From: Cryptomeria japonica
Lineage: Eukaryota > Streptophyta > Pinopsida > Cupressales > Cupressaceae
DNA length: 64,000 nucleotides
Assembly (NCBI RefSeq): GCF_030272615.1
Contig: NC_081409.1
Coordinates: forward strand, 877,119,594-877,183,593
Direction: 5' to 3'
The stretch's first letter is position 1; every line of letters begins with the position of its first letter. The notes under the pieces are model-generated. The model searched no databases, was not told the DNA's origin, and saw nothing but the letters and a program-made list of their open reading frames with translations. This document shows, piece by piece, positions 10,490 to 23,300 of the stretch. The translations under genes and the position numbers were made by a program.

Positions 10490-11732
10490 TACTCTTATGA
10501 AGATCTAAAGTCTTTTAGTCCCGAAGAACTCTGCCATGACATTCCATTGAAACCAGGTATTATGCCTTTCTGACAGAAGCAAAGGCAATATAACCCAAAA
10601 ATCTCTGACACTATCTTTGTTGAAGTACAAAAGATGTTGAAAGCAAAGATAATCTTCCCCATCCACCATTCTTCTTGGATCGCTAACATTGTACTTGTAC
10701 GTAAGAAGAATGGCAAAATTTGGATATGTGTAGATTTCTGAAACTTGAATCAGGCATCCTTGAAGGGTAATTATCCTCTACCTATCATGGACCATGTCCT
10801 ACAAGTTGTTACTAGAGCAGAGATGATGTCCATGTTGGATGGATTTTCAGGTTAATTAGGTAGAAGTGCTGGAGCAAGATCAGCATAAGACCGTGTTTAG
10901 CATGCCTTGGGGTACCTTTGCATATCACAGGATGCCTTTTGGATTAATAAATGCGGGAGCAACTTTCCAACATGCAATGGATTTGGCCTTCTGAATTTTT
11001 CTTGGTAAGTTCATTGTTGTCTATTTAGATGATTTGACAATTTATTCTAAGGAACGTCAAGATCATTTTTCCCATCTACAACAAGTCTTGGAAAAATGTC
11101 ATCAGCATGGAATCTCTCTCAATCCCAAAAAGTCTATTTTTGGGGTCACTGAAGGTAAATTGCTCGGGCATATTGTTTCGAAGGAAGGTATTAAAATTGA
11201 TGCGGAAAGGGTAAAAGCAATCTGTGACCTTTCCTTTCCAACCAGTAAGACTGCCATTCATTCTTTCTTTGGAAAAGTTAATTTCCTGCAAAGATTCATT
11301 CCTAACTTTGCCGAACAAATTCGTCATATAGTAAATATGATGAAGGGTAATTCTCTCATCAAATGGACTCCTGAAGGGAAGCAAGCTTTCCATCAGATCA
11401 AAGAAGCCATGGCAAATGCTCCAGTCTTAGTGTGCCAAGATTATACTAAGGAGTTCATTATGTATAGCTATGCATCAGATCATACTTGTTTAGCTATACT
11501 AATGCAAAAAAATAGTGAAGGTGTGGAATCACCTATCATGTTCATGAGTTATCCGTTGAAAGCTCATGAGTTGAAATACTCAAAAATGGAGAAGCATGCT
11601 TTTGCCGTGGTGAAAGTGGTTAAACATTTCAGGTTCTATATTCTGAATTCACATGTCATTGTTCTTGTTCCTGATGTTGTTGTCAAGTCTATTCTAACAC
11701 AACAAGAGTTTAGGACTAAAAGGGGCAACTAG
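10490..11732 (+). pseudogene. Element A reverse transcriptase and degenerate RNase H
   Basis: RT starts near 10490 with SPEELCHDIPLKPG and continues through IHHSSWIANIVLVRKKNGK, MMSMLDGFSG, HRMPFGLINAGATFQ and the catalytic VVYLDD box (11016-11033). Stops and frameshifts break 10490-11033; the frame is then open to 11732. The native RNase H (about 11440-11732) reads MYSYASDHT where active enzymes have TDAS, so its first catalytic Asp is missing. Loss of the native RNase H site is usual in Tat elements, where the extra RNase H is thought to take over. The frame ends just before integrase. Confidence 0.85.
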
Positions 11733-11756
11733 GTTGCCAAGATTCAAGAATATGAT

Positions 11757-13130
11757 ATGGAAATCAAGCCCACTAAGTTGGTTTGTGGAAAAGGTCTATG
11801 TCAGTTGATAGCTGACAATAAATCGATAGATGAAGTGGTACTTGAAAAAGGAGGTATTAATCAAGATCTTCCTCATGTTCTATTTGTTAGTACTACTGAC
11901 AAGTGGTATTCCGACTTGGCATATCTCTTGACATATGGAGATTGTCCTACACATCTGTCAAGGAAAGAAAAGCGAACCTTAAAGCTCAAACCAGTGAATT
12001 TTGTCCTATGGGATAATGGTTTGTACAAGAAGGGTCTGGATGGCAATTTCCTACGTTGCGTGGACAAACAACAGCAAGTAAGATTACTTCAATCTTTTCA
12101 TGATCTTGCTTGTGGAGGAAATTTTTTTGCCCCTGTTACTGCACACAAAATCTTGCATGCTAGGTATTACTGGCCAACATTGTTTAAAGATACATACAGT
12201 TGGGTTCACAAGTGTGAGCAATGTCAACAATTTGTTGGCAAGCCTAAACTAGCTGCACTTCCACTAAAGCCAGTAATAATTGAAGAGCCATTCAAACAAT
12301 GGGGATTGGACTTCACTGGACCTATCAATCCAACATCAAGCACAGGTCACATATACATCCTCACAGCAATGGATCACTTCACCAAGTGGTTGGAAGCAAT
12401 TCCAACTAAGCAATCTACCTCAGCGATGGTTTGTCAGTTTCTAAAGGAGAACATCGTCTCAAGGTTTGGTGTTCCTCATAAGATTGTAGCTAATAATGCT
12501 TCATGTTTTTCGTCTTATGAGATAATTGACTTTTGCTTTGATCATAGTATTACTCTTTCACACTCATATGACTATTATCCGCAAGGAAATGGTCAAGCTA
12601 AGTCAAGCAACAAGAATCTGGTCACTATCATGAGGAAACTTGTTGATGATAAACAACGGTTTTGGCATAAAGCTCTTTATGATGTGCTATGGGTGGATCT
12701 TATAACTCCAAAAAGAGCAATCGACATGTCACCTTTTCAACTTTTGTATGGGTTGAATGTCAAGATTTCGATCACTGTGGAACTTCCAGCACTAAAGCTT
12801 GCTAACACCATTGAAGACAACATGTATCAAGATTCACTGGATAAGCGAATCATGTTTCTTTCTCAGTTGGAAGAAACAAGGGCTGAAGTGGTGGATAGGA
12901 TTGTTGCACACCAAAGCCAAGTGAAGGCATTCTTTGACAGGAAAACAACTTCCTGTGACTTCTTAGTTGGTGATCAAGTCTTGTTATGGGACAAGAGGAG
13001 GGAACCAAAGAGTTTGCATGGAAAGTTTGATTCCTTGTGGAGAGGTCCCTTCACTATTCATGAAGTATGTGGTGAGCATAGCTACTTACTTGCATATACA
13101 GATGGTACCCCCGTTCTCGCTACCTCATAG
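11757..13130 (+). pseudogene. Element A integrase, catalytic residues lost
   Basis: The 457-codon open frame holds an N-terminal zinc region (FHDLACGGNF ... HKCEQCQQF; the second His of the HHCC set is Asn), a catalytic core and a C-terminal chromatin-side region (GDQVLLWDKRREPKS ... LWRGPFTI). The first catalytic Asp is kept in WGLDFTGP (GAC at 12309). The second, normally in TDNG, is Asn (AAT at 12492). The Glu, normally in GQAEAS, is Lys (AAG at 12600). Both are single G-to-A changes. The long open frame is therefore not evidence of activity. It would have inserted the cDNA and made the 5-bp duplication. Confidence 0.9.
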
Positions 13131-13510
13131 CTGAGAACATTTGAAGCTCTTTACTCAATAGAGAGTGATGTAAAGGAAGTTTTACCTTTTTGTAAAATAT
13201 GTATATTCTTTTCTTTTAGTTTTTTCATCACCTGACTCTATAGCCCAATGGATACAGGCACTCGGAGTTCTAGATTCTACAAGCTTCAAGTGGTGCAGCT
13301 TGTTCCCCAGTCAGAGCCAGCTGTTGTCCTTGATTTCAGTTTAGCCAAAATCATGATGCAACCCTATGAAATTGGTTTGTTTCATACTTATGGTCTCCGG
13401 GAGAGCTTAATCGACTTGGTCGGTTAGTTCATTCCGTTCTTTGCTTTTCATTTTTTTTTTATTATTTGTTTTTTATTTGTTTTCCTTGTTTCTTAGGATT
13501 GCAGTTTAAC

Positions 13511-13862
13511 CTGCAGTTCAAACTTTAAAGTCCAAACTGCAGGGGTCTTTGTTAATGAATTACACTTCGGATTTTAAAGTTTGAAGTGTATTTGTGATTT
13601 GTTGCAGTCTGTAGTTCAAACTTTAAAGTCCAAACTACATGTGGTTTTGACTACAGTTCGAACTTTAGAGTCTAAAGTGTGGTTTGTTTTTGGACTGCAG
13701 ATCGGGTTTTAAAACCCGAACTGCATGTTGTCTTTGCTTGCAGTTCGGACTTTAAAGTCTGAACTACATGGGGTTTTTTGTGTTAGCTTGCATGTCAGGT
13801 TTTAAAGTCTGATGTGCAAGTGTCCCTAGGTTGCAAGTCGGACTTTAAAACCCAACATGCAA
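13511..13862. repeat. Palindrome array block 1, 3' LTR copy
   Basis: This is the counterpart of 1303-1656. Several units have changed relative to the left copy. The third unit has arms TGTAGTT/AACTACA where the left copy has TGCAGAT/AACTGCA, so both arms changed together. Central TTTAAA is kept in most units. Confidence 0.85.
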
Positions 13863-14148
13863 CTGTGAGTTATATTAATTAGCATTTATTGCTAATTAGG
13901 GTTTTCTTAAAAGCTTTTTAAAATTAATTTTATGCATTTTAATTTTCATTGTGCTCCATTTTCTTCTTCCGTGCGCCCTCCTCTGCTCCTCCTCATCATC
14001 TTTCGGATTTCCCTTGCCCGATTGTCGGATCTTTTTCATCTGCGAATTGGAAGAGGTAAGTTCTTCTGTTTTGGGGTTTTTATTTTGCCTTTGTTTGTTT
14101 GTTTTCATGCTCTCTTTTCATTTTTGTTTGTTTTTCAGATTTAGATCT

Positions 14149-14653
14149 GGAGGGCAATCAAATTTTGAAGTCTGATTGCCTCCTTAGATCCGGAGAGCAA
14201 TCAGACTTCAAAACCCGATTGCCCTTCGAATACCCTTATCTTCCCTGCACCCCAGAATTTAAACTCCAGCGTGCAGCCGAAGAGTTGTCCCTCCGCATAT
14301 CAGATTTCAAAGTCCGATATGCGGCATGTTAACCTTCGCATATCGGACTTTAAAATCCGATATGCGGAGGGATGGGGGGTTGACATGTCGGGTTTTAAAA
14401 CCCAACATGTGAACCAGATTCTTTCCTTTTAAAAGCACATCAAACTTTAAACTTCGATGTGCTGATTGTACGTTTTTCCCTGCACACCAAAGTTTAAACT
14501 CCATTGTGCTATTGTTTTTCCCTACCTTGCACATCAGGTTTTAAACTCTGGTGTGCAGGTTGTTTTTCCATATTGCACATCAAATTTTAAACTCTGATGT
14601 GTTGTTAACCTATCCCAAGTCTGCACATGGGAGTTTAAACTCTGATGTGCATG
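14149..14653. repeat. Palindrome array block 2, 3' LTR copy
   Basis: This is the counterpart of 1943-2444, again about eleven palindromes at about 47-bp spacing, inside the intron-like segment that begins with GTAAG at 14056. Confidence 0.85.
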
Positions 14654-14825
14654 TTTTGTTTGTGAAGAAGCATATCGGACTTTTTTCTCCGACCTACTAT
14701 TTTAGGAGTTTTTACTCCTTGGCCTGTTTTAAGTCCCGTTTTTCAATCTGTTTGAGAAAAAATTGATTTTTGATAATAATGAATGGCTAATCATCAGTAT
14801 TGAATGCAATCATTGTGCACGAATG

Positions 14826-16477
14826 TCAAAGAAGCATGAGTCTTCCTCAGGATAGCCTTCTCCAAGTAAAGCATCATCAAAGAAGATGAAATACAAGTAC
14901 GACAGGTACTTGAATATGTACCCCGAGAGTTCAGTGGACTCAAACATTAAGGAGATCAGGGACAACAAAATTGGGCATATTGACATGCAAGAATTTCTTG
15001 ACCAGGTTCAGAAGGCTCCTACATGGATTTTAATGAAACCTTGCAAGATGCGCTTGCAGAATAAGTTTCGGTAGATTTACCCACCATTACTACCACCGTC
15101 ACAACAATCCCTTCATTGGTAAGTGTTGAAGTTACACTCACAGCACCCTCAACTCTTCCACCTATAACTGAAGGGGTAGTAGCAACAAATTTTCCACTAG
15201 ATGCTTCAATATCAGCACCATCAGTTACACTCACAACTGCTCCAAGTTCCAGTCAACCTACTCCAGAATCTTTGACCCCAAGTCAGCAAGGAGATACTAC
15301 TCCATCATACAATCCAGAACTACCCCCTTGGATGGAGGTAGTGGCTCCTAAGAGGAAAAAATAGGTAATATCTCCTAATGAATTTGACTTTGAACTTCTG
15401 GTTCGTCCAAAGCCTAAGGGAACGAAGAAGCCAAAGACAGTATCTCGGGTGGTAGTAGACCCGGCTTCCAAAAGAAAATACGCTGAAGTTATGGTGCCAT
15501 CATTAGACAAGGACAAAGGCAACATATGATCAAAAGATTATACCATGTAGGTTGTGGAGCTCAGAGTGGAGACACATGAAAGTGTGAAATTAGATTCTCA
15601 GACAGCCCTTAATTCTTTGTTAAGAAGACTGGATCAGGAGAGGGATGAGAAAAATATCCTGAAGCAGAAGTATGAGCAGTTGACCAACGTCCTCTTAAAG
15701 GTAACACAATCTTCTCAAGAGGTTGAACCTATAGGATCATCAATAGATACTAAAGCTCTCAAGAAGATTGAGCAGGTAGGAGCTAAGGGTCGAGTAATGG
15801 ATGAATGGATCTCATGGCTAAGGTCAGAAAGCTCTCATCTTCTAAGTTCAATGGTGGAACTATTGTCTAATTATGAAGTGATCCAGAGTCGGATGTAAAG
15901 ACTCAAAACCTCTTTATCCTAGGAAATTGAGGAAGTTGTGAAAAGCACTACCCTTTGGAGCAAAATGGAGGATTTCAAGATAGATGTTCTAGTTGAGAAC
16001 AAGGTAATTCCCACAAGGGAGAAGTATATTCAGATCTTGTCATTATTGTCTCATAAACAAGAGACAATGAAATTAATGATTGCAGAGCTGGATCGTGAAA
16101 AGAAAGAAGGTGATGACGAGGTTGACCTTATTTTTGCTAAAGTAGGTGATCTCCCTTGCTATTTGTATGATGGTGATCAAAATCTCATCACTGCTGAAGT
16201 CGTCACCCAAGAATTTCTTTCCTTGATGGACCAATGCATGAGACAAGACTTCTCGCTTGATACATTTGATAAATTGTTAGAAATTCAGGTCAGTTTTGAA
16301 GTCCTCACATCCATGCTAAAGGATGTTAAAAAGAAATAGGTGAAGATGCAAGATGCCATGTCCCATATCTAAATCATCACAAGTTCCACCTTGATGCCAA
16401 GTGAAGTAGAGGTTAAAGCCATTCTCGCTAAATTCAAAGGCTTTCAGAAATCCAAGGAAGAAGAGAATCAAGAATGA
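14826..16477 (+). pseudogene. LTR ORF remnant in 3' LTR
   Basis: This copy of the LTR ORF starts MSKKHESSSG and runs about 65 codons before the deletion junction near 15020. It then resumes at the Thr/Pro-rich segment (15024 on) and the coiled-coil C-terminal part (15554-16477), broken by several stops. The Tyr codon TAC at 15308 shows that the TAA at 5038 in the left copy is a later mutation. No recognised domain. Confidence 0.6.
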
Positions 16478-17399
16478 AGTTCCCCTTTTTGACACTCTTT
16501 CTTCATGCAGCTGCATCGATATATGTTGTCAATTTTTATGTTGCACGGTTTCTTTATGTAGGAGTTGTAGTAAAATGGGACTATGCAGTTGAATAAGTCA
16601 ATTGTGCCCACCTTTTTCTCAACTTCTTTTCCTATATAAGGAGGACCTTTTTGTAAATATTTTTATCGTTTTCATGCTTAGCAAAACTCTGCTGGATTTT
16701 TATCCCAATTAAGACTTTGGGCTTTTTGTGGTGAGAATTTAATCAAACAAATAAAGAAAACAGTTTTGTTGATTGCAAACTTTGTGTTGTATCAATAAAT
16801 TTGTTTATATTATTTAATGTTCCTATGTCCATTGAATACATATTATCTTTACTTATTTGGTCTTTAAGATATTGCTACATGGTTAAAGAACTCTCAAATC
16901 TTGCCAATAGACTTTGTGCTCTTAACATACTTGAGAAATCTGCTGATAAAGGAAGTAATTTGTAGTAAGCTTTGTATTGTTGCGGTTATTAGTAGTTTAA
17001 TGGATTAGAAATCTATACTTGAAGACTTTGTGCTTTAAGCTAAGTTTCTAATTGTTTGATTTGTAACGATCAGTGTGAATTAGTGTTACCATAAAGAAGA
17101 CTTTGTGCTACTTAAAAGTAACTCTTTGTGTAGTTTTTTAGATTAATAGTTCTTTTCTTTAAGTATCTGAAGAGGTAGAGAAATTGTAACTAGGTGAAGG
17201 GAGAATACATAAACTCTGAAAAAAGAGAGTTATATGCCCAACACCAACCCACAAATTTAATTTCTTGTTAATTAGAGGAGAAATTTCATAGGGAACCTCC
17301 CCTTGATGAGAGGAGAGATTAATTTCTTAGCATAGCATTGTGTGAATTTTATGTTTTGTCATTAGCACGCTGGTGACAAAATATTCACCCAACAATTCC

Positions 17400-18236
17400 A
17401 AAGGCTTCCTTTATTCCTCTAGTGAAATATCTCCCAACTTCCAAACATATTTTGGGTCTCTATGTCCCAAAAGCCACTGTTCTAGATACTCCATCACCTC
17501 CTTCATCCATGATGAGTCCTGATGCCCTGAAATCTACATATGCTCCTCCCTCAAAATCTTAAAATCCAAAATCCACTTGTCCTTCATCACTCCACCACCC
17601 ATCAAGGCGTGTGTCAACATTGATTTTAAAAACATTTCCATCCACCCAAATACAAATCTTCCAACATCTTATCCATTATCCAACACTTATTTTCCACCCC
17701 TCATTTCCAATCATTTGCATAAATCCTTTCCCCATTCCACCCTATCATCCATTTCATTTCCCTTTACCATCACCCTACCAATGTCTTTGAGCATACCTTC
17801 AATACCCATGGTCCATTGTAGTACATGTTTCAAGGGTACCATTCAAACAATGAGATGCTTGAGTCCATCCTCCATCTTCTATCACACATCCATTATCTTC
17901 CAACAAGTCAAAAATCCAAAAAAATCATCACCTCCATGAAAACCTGACAAACAAGCATTTCCTGTGAGAAAAAAAAGTAAAGAGAAACAATTTGTCCAAT
18001 TGTGAAAACCACTTCTTGTGGAATCTTGGACAAGTGCCATTAAGAAAACTTGGAAAATAGGTATAATGAGTAATCTATCATCTCCATGACCTCTAAACTT
18101 GAGGTAAAGTTTCATCCATTCTATCCTACCTACCACACCTCCCATTGTCCCTCATCCAGTGCCCATCACCCTATCTACATCCATATCCCCTTTTCCACCT
18201 TTGATCTTGATACTTGAGGCTAAGGATCTCGATAAG
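17400..18236. other. Unassigned sequence between elements
   Basis: Pyrimidine-rich (C/T-rich) sequence without a convincing ORF. A 87-codon open frame on the minus strand (17882-18145) resembles nothing I recognise. It is the target into which element A and the next element inserted, and resumes at 25813. Confidence 0.5.
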
Positions 18237-19422
18237 TGTAGTGTCATAAAATCATGACCCTCACAATTTTTGACCACATTAGGGTCCTCATGCATGCAAA
18301 ATTGAATCCCCAAGCCTAATCAGAGACCCGAGACTACTCAACCCTCAGAATCAACTTCTCCCTTGCCCTCTGCACTACCCTGTCTTCACCCTGTCCTGGA
18401 GAAAAGGGCATGATAGGGGCATGGCACCCCTGTCCCTACCCTATTATTGGCCAGGATCCTTCTTGAGTCTGCATTGAAGGTTGTGCAGTGAGCAGGAAAA
18501 CTTCCCCGATGTCAGCCTGTGACGAAAATCAGTCCTATTAAACCTAATTGACAAGTATAAAAGTTGCATTCACTTTCCCATTTTCATAACAAGAAGCTTC
18601 CATAAGTTCATGAGATCATGCATTCAAGCAATCAAGCATTCAAGCATCCCTTTCAAGCATTAAGCATCTCAAGACTCCCTTCAAGGCTAGGTGTTGCATT
18701 CAAGTCAAGGATTCAACCATTGAAGAGGAGATCCCTTCCTACATTCAACTTCATACAAGCATTTCTATCAACATTTCTATCACAATCTCCCTTGAGGTGA
18801 TTTACATTTTAGTCTTTCATTTACATTTACTTGCAAGTACTTTCTTTCATCATTTGGTTAATTCCAAAACTAGGGTTTGACCTGAAGGCAAACCCCCAAT
18901 CCCAACCCCTTTTCCTCTCTATTTTGTGTGTAGGTTGTAGGTGCATAGCTGTACTTTCAAATTTGGACTCCATTCACAGAGGTGGAAAAACACTTTTCAT
19001 TTCATGGATTTTTTGGAGGACCGTGTACACTTTCGCCATGGTCCGGGCAACTTTTCCTCAAATTTGCAAGGCGGCTTTGTCTCGACATATCATTGCCAGA
19101 TCTAGGTGCACAACTTCATCCAACACTTTGATCTAGAGTTATAATCAGTTATTCATCTCTTTTCACTTAGTCTTAATACATAAATTCAACCAATTCCTTT
19201 CCATTCCAAGAAGAGGGGTTTTCTTATCACTCTCATATCATTTCATTAAGAATTCAATCTTCTCCTTTAGAGATTGAATCTAGTGAATTTTCCCCCCTCT
19301 TCCAATATAATGCGTGAAAGTGTTTGAAGGGAAATCCGTAGTGAAACTCTCATCTCTCCTTGGAGGGAAAGGCTAGCTTTCATCTAGATCTCTCATTCAC
19401 TCTTTTTTCACCCACCACTACA
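18237..19422 (+). repeat. TR-GAG 1 5' LTR
   Basis: TG...CA bounded, with TATA box TATAAAA at 18556-18562 after GACAAG. Downstream are CATTCAAGCA-type short repeats (18626-18670) and the hairpin GGACCGTG...CATGGTCC at 19018-19044. The 3' LTR matches with scattered transitions. Confidence 0.88.
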
Positions 19423-19440
19423 TTTTGGTGAACCTAGCAT
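19423..19440 (+). promoter_or_regulatory. TR-GAG 1 primer binding site
   Basis: TTTTGGTGAACCTAGCAT follows the 5' LTR directly. Element 36347-44231 has TTTTGGTGAACCCGACG at the same place. I do not assign the tRNA. Confidence 0.6.
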
Positions 19441-20387
19441 CTTGCATGCTTTCCTTTGAACAAAATTGCATATTTTTCATTTGCAAGTTTAATTTTTTTG
19501 CAAACTTAGTGGTTAAATCATTAAAAACCCTAGTTTTTAAAATTGGAATTGAACTTGTGATTTGTAAAAATTGCTTGTTGTTATCTTAGATCTGAAAATT
19601 GTTTTATTTGTCAAATTCAATTTCCTCATTGTTTTGTTCAATTTGCAAATTAAATTTACCAAATTAAGTGGTTAATTGTTAAAACCCTAATTTTCAAATT
19701 TAATTGAATTTTGTGCAAATTTCAATCAATTTCATTTAAATTCATATTTCTAAGCATTTTCCAAGGTGTCCCTATCCATTAGGTTTGACCATTTTTTGAA
19801 TTTGTAATTCATTTACTCTTTTTCTTCAAAACCCTAATAGGGTCCTATTTTCACATTTGAAGCTTAATTTCGCCTATCTAGAAATTGTAAAATTTGCCAA
19901 TTTTTTTGGGTTAGCTAAGTTAAAATCATCATAATACTCATCCCTAAAAATTTCAAAAAAAGTTGGTCAGACAATGTGCATTCTCGCCACGGTCCTCGAC
20001 TTTTTTCCTAAAATTTTGAGAGACTGTTATGATTGTATTTAATAACCCAAATCTAGAAGATTGGTTGTTTTGTCAATTTTTGATCCCTCTGGAATCGCAA
20101 AATACCTCCAAAACTCAACATTTCAAATTTCAAGACAATTTTTAAAATTAAGAGGTTAATTTTAATCTGCCCTAATTTTAAAAATTTTGTTAATTTTAAA
20201 ATTAAGTGGTGTAACCTTGGCCCTAATTTAAAAATTCCAATTTCCTTTTATTATTTTTGGAAATTGTGTCATTTTGTCTTTCTCCAACAAAGTTCAAATT
20301 GTGTAATCATTGTTTTGCTTACATTTTGCATTCCTCAATTTTGTAAGCTTTGTTCAAAATTCAAAATTCAAATTTTCCCTCTAGTGC
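19441..20387 (+). other. TR-GAG 1 leader
   Basis: AT-rich leader without ORF. It repeats the LTR hairpin in decayed form at about 19970-19995 (TGTGCATTCTCGCCACGGTCC). A packaging or dimerisation role is possible by position. Confidence 0.45.
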
Positions 20388-23300
20388 GTGAGTTTTACCA
20401 CCATTAGTCCTACCTATACTATCCCCGTTAGACGAAGCATTATAATTAAGGCCTCCCAAGGTTTAATTACCGAGGAGATGGAACCTAATTTGGGTGACTT
20501 CTTTAATGAGGATAATAATAATTCTTCTCATCCTAATCATGTCTCTATTTACCCCATTGATGACTCCCATGGTGAAGAGGAAGCTTTAACTAGAGTCTTT
20601 ATAGATCAACTTTCCAAATTGGACAATCAATTTGATAACTTTCAACAATGGATGTCCCAAGAATACACTAATAGTGAAACTCTTCCATTAATTGAAGGCC
20701 TTAAATGCATGATTCAAAGTGATAAGAATGGAATTGATATATTGTGTGGTATTTCTCATATTGTGGATTCTAATGTCATGCCTATCAAGAGTTGTGCTGA
20801 AACCCTAGGTTATTCACAACCTTCAACACAAGTCATCCTTCTATTCTTTTGACTACTCCTATGAATAGTGTTCCTACTTTCACTTCCAACATCATGGCTA
20901 CTTCAACTCAAAATGGCATTCCTACAACAATTAGTCATGGGGGCAATCCCCCTTCTTCATTCAATCCTCCATCTTCACCTATTTCTTCAATATTCATTCC
21001 TATTATCCCTCAACCAATCAATGTGATACGAGGGGGAAATTCATTCAACAATTTTGTTCCTCCTTTAAGTGTCCCATTGCCTACTCAATCTTTACCTATA
21101 CCTACTTATCATAATTTCCCATCACCTTATTCTCAATATATGCCTTCCTTCAACAATATCACACCACCTTCTCAATCAACTATGTCTAACACCAATTCTT
21201 CTACCAAAGTGAACATTAACAATATTGCTCAAACTGTGTCTTCTTTACAACAACAAATTGCTTCTATGAGTCAATCCAAGTTTAGTGTGCCCACCTTTGA
21301 TGTTACGAGTCCACTTTCTCTTGATATTGTTAAAGTTGTGCCACCTAAGCATGTAGAGGTCCTTCAATTATAACTTTATAATGGAAAAGGTGATCCTCTT
21401 ACGCATGTCAAAACATTTCAAACCTTGTGTACTGATTTTGCTTATGATCAAAGATTGCTTGCAAATCTGTTTATAAGAACACTAAGAGATAAGGCTTTAC
21501 AATGGTATTTCTCTTTACCTTCTTATTATATCACTTCTTTTCAACAACTAGCAAATTATTTCATCCAACAATTTCAAAATAACATTAGTCCTAAAATCAC
21601 TTTGACTAAATTAATGCATTGTAAACAAGGTGTTAAAGAAAAAGTGACTGATTTTATTGGTAGATATAAGCATTTGTGTGCTCAAATTTCTTTTCATGTA
21701 CCTAATAATGATATTCAAATAATTTTTATTTCTAATTTACAAAAAGATATTAGGGAAAAGCTTCTTTTGTCTGAGTTTACTTCCTTTCACCAGTTGTGTG
21801 CAACACTCCACAATTATCAACCGGTTGTGAGTCAAATGGAGCAATCCACTCCTATGCCTCCAAGTGGTAAGGGGGAAAGTGTTCAACAACCATTTGCGAA
21901 GTTCAAACCAACAAAAGGCTTCATCAAGTTTAATGATACAATCAACAACAATGTGAACGCTACAATAGGTGTGCCTCCTATTTCTATTTTTTTCAAAAGA
22001 GAAAAACAATTTACTCCTTTGAATGAATCTTTATATAGTATTGTGTCTCAGTTATTGCAAATAAATGTTATAAAAATTCCTCCTATAAAACCATTTGATC
22101 CCTCTAAGTTATCATCCCCTTATTTTGATAACAATTCTTTTTGTCAATTTCATCGTCAGCCTGGTCATGATACTGAGAAATGTTTTGCATTGAAAAGTAA
22201 GATTCAAGATTTGATTGATATTAATACTATATCTATGGCAAGTGAGAATGATAAGGGAAATAAATCAGCAGCTCCTCCTAATCAAAATCTTAATATTTTC
22301 ACTTATCCCTTGCCTTCTCATACCTCTAACGTGATTGAGATTGTGCCTACTTCTTTCTCCTCTGAGGAATTCACTTTTATGGCCCCAAACATGGTGAATA
22401 TGGTAGAGAAACAAGATACACCTAAGGATCCTTGTATTACATTTAATCCTAGTGAGACCATTAATGCACCTGATGGCCCTTTATACATAGTTGTGAAGAT
22501 TAAGAATATACCTTGTCGTGGTGCCCTTATTGATCCCTCTTGCATGGTTAATGCCATAATTGAAGAGTACCTTTTTCACTTTATGATTGCATAAACCAAT
22601 ATATGATGACTCTAATGTAGTGGTGAAGTTATTTGATGGATTCTCTTGTCCTTCTATTGGCTCTATCACCCTTCCTGTTGAAGTTCATACTAAATCTATG
22701 GATGTTAACTTTATTATCATTCCTTCTTCCAAGCAATTCCATGTGAAGTTGGGCTACCCTTGGCTATCTTCTATGAAGGCTATTGCTTCTCCAATACATA
22801 AGTGCTTGAAATTCCCTCACAATGGTGAAATAATAATTGTGAACCATAGCTTATTTAAACCATCTGAAAGAAGCCCCGACATTCCTATTGATTTCTTTTG
22901 GCCAAAGCAATTTCAATATCTTCCATCAAGGAGCGATGCACTTTTAAATCTTATCAAAAATGGAAAGATATGATATTATCCTTAAGACAACCTAGATCTC
23001 CAACACTTGACATTCCTATCATTCTTGAAGATGAAGTTCTTCTCCTAACGGATAGAACTAATCTTCCTCCTAAGGAAGATCCTCAACCCGTTTCTATGGA
23101 TGTGTATATGCCTTCTCCTAACAAACAAAACAATACTCCTTCTAAGGTTAGACCTATACTGCCTCCTCATGATGAACCTGGTCTCTTGCCTACACCTAAT
23201 ATTCCTCCTTTGTATGGTGCAATTCCACCTCCTTCCTCTTATAGAGAAAAGAGGCATGCTTCTCCTCTTTTTCAACCTAAACCTTCAACTATCAAAGAGG

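Larger units (their letters stand above)
1111..17394 (+). mobile_element. Element A: Ogre/Tat-like Ty3-gypsy retrotransposon, 16.3 kb, inactive
   Basis: Two long direct repeats (1111-7124 and 13322-17394) flank gag-pol. The right LTR starts TGTTG and ends CAACA; the left start has decayed to TATTG. The flanking duplication ATTCC is at 1106-1110 and 17395-17399. A primer binding site follows the left LTR. Very long LTRs, this PBS and a second RNase H domain fit the Tat/Ogre branch of plant gypsy elements. Internal order is gag, protease, extra RNase H, RT-RNase H, integrase; the extra RNase H lies upstream of RT instead of between RNase H and integrase. No clear polypurine tract is visible before 13322. 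All ORFs carry stops or frameshifts, and two of three integrase catalytic residues are mutated. Confidence 0.9.
13322..17394 (+). repeat. Element A 3' LTR with 1.9-kb internal deletion
   Basis: It starts TGTTGTCC and ends CACCCAACA, followed by the duplication ATTCC. It matches 1111-7124 throughout except for about 1.94 kb missing at about 15018-15023 (bases 2812-4750 of the left copy), which removes the middle of the LTR ORF. It keeps both palindrome blocks, the intron-like splice signals and a better TATA box (TATATAAG, 16633-16640). Confidence 0.9.

Noticed and set aside
17882-18145. Minus-strand 87-codon frame
   Set aside because: No recognisable domain and C/T-rich sequence; open by composition.
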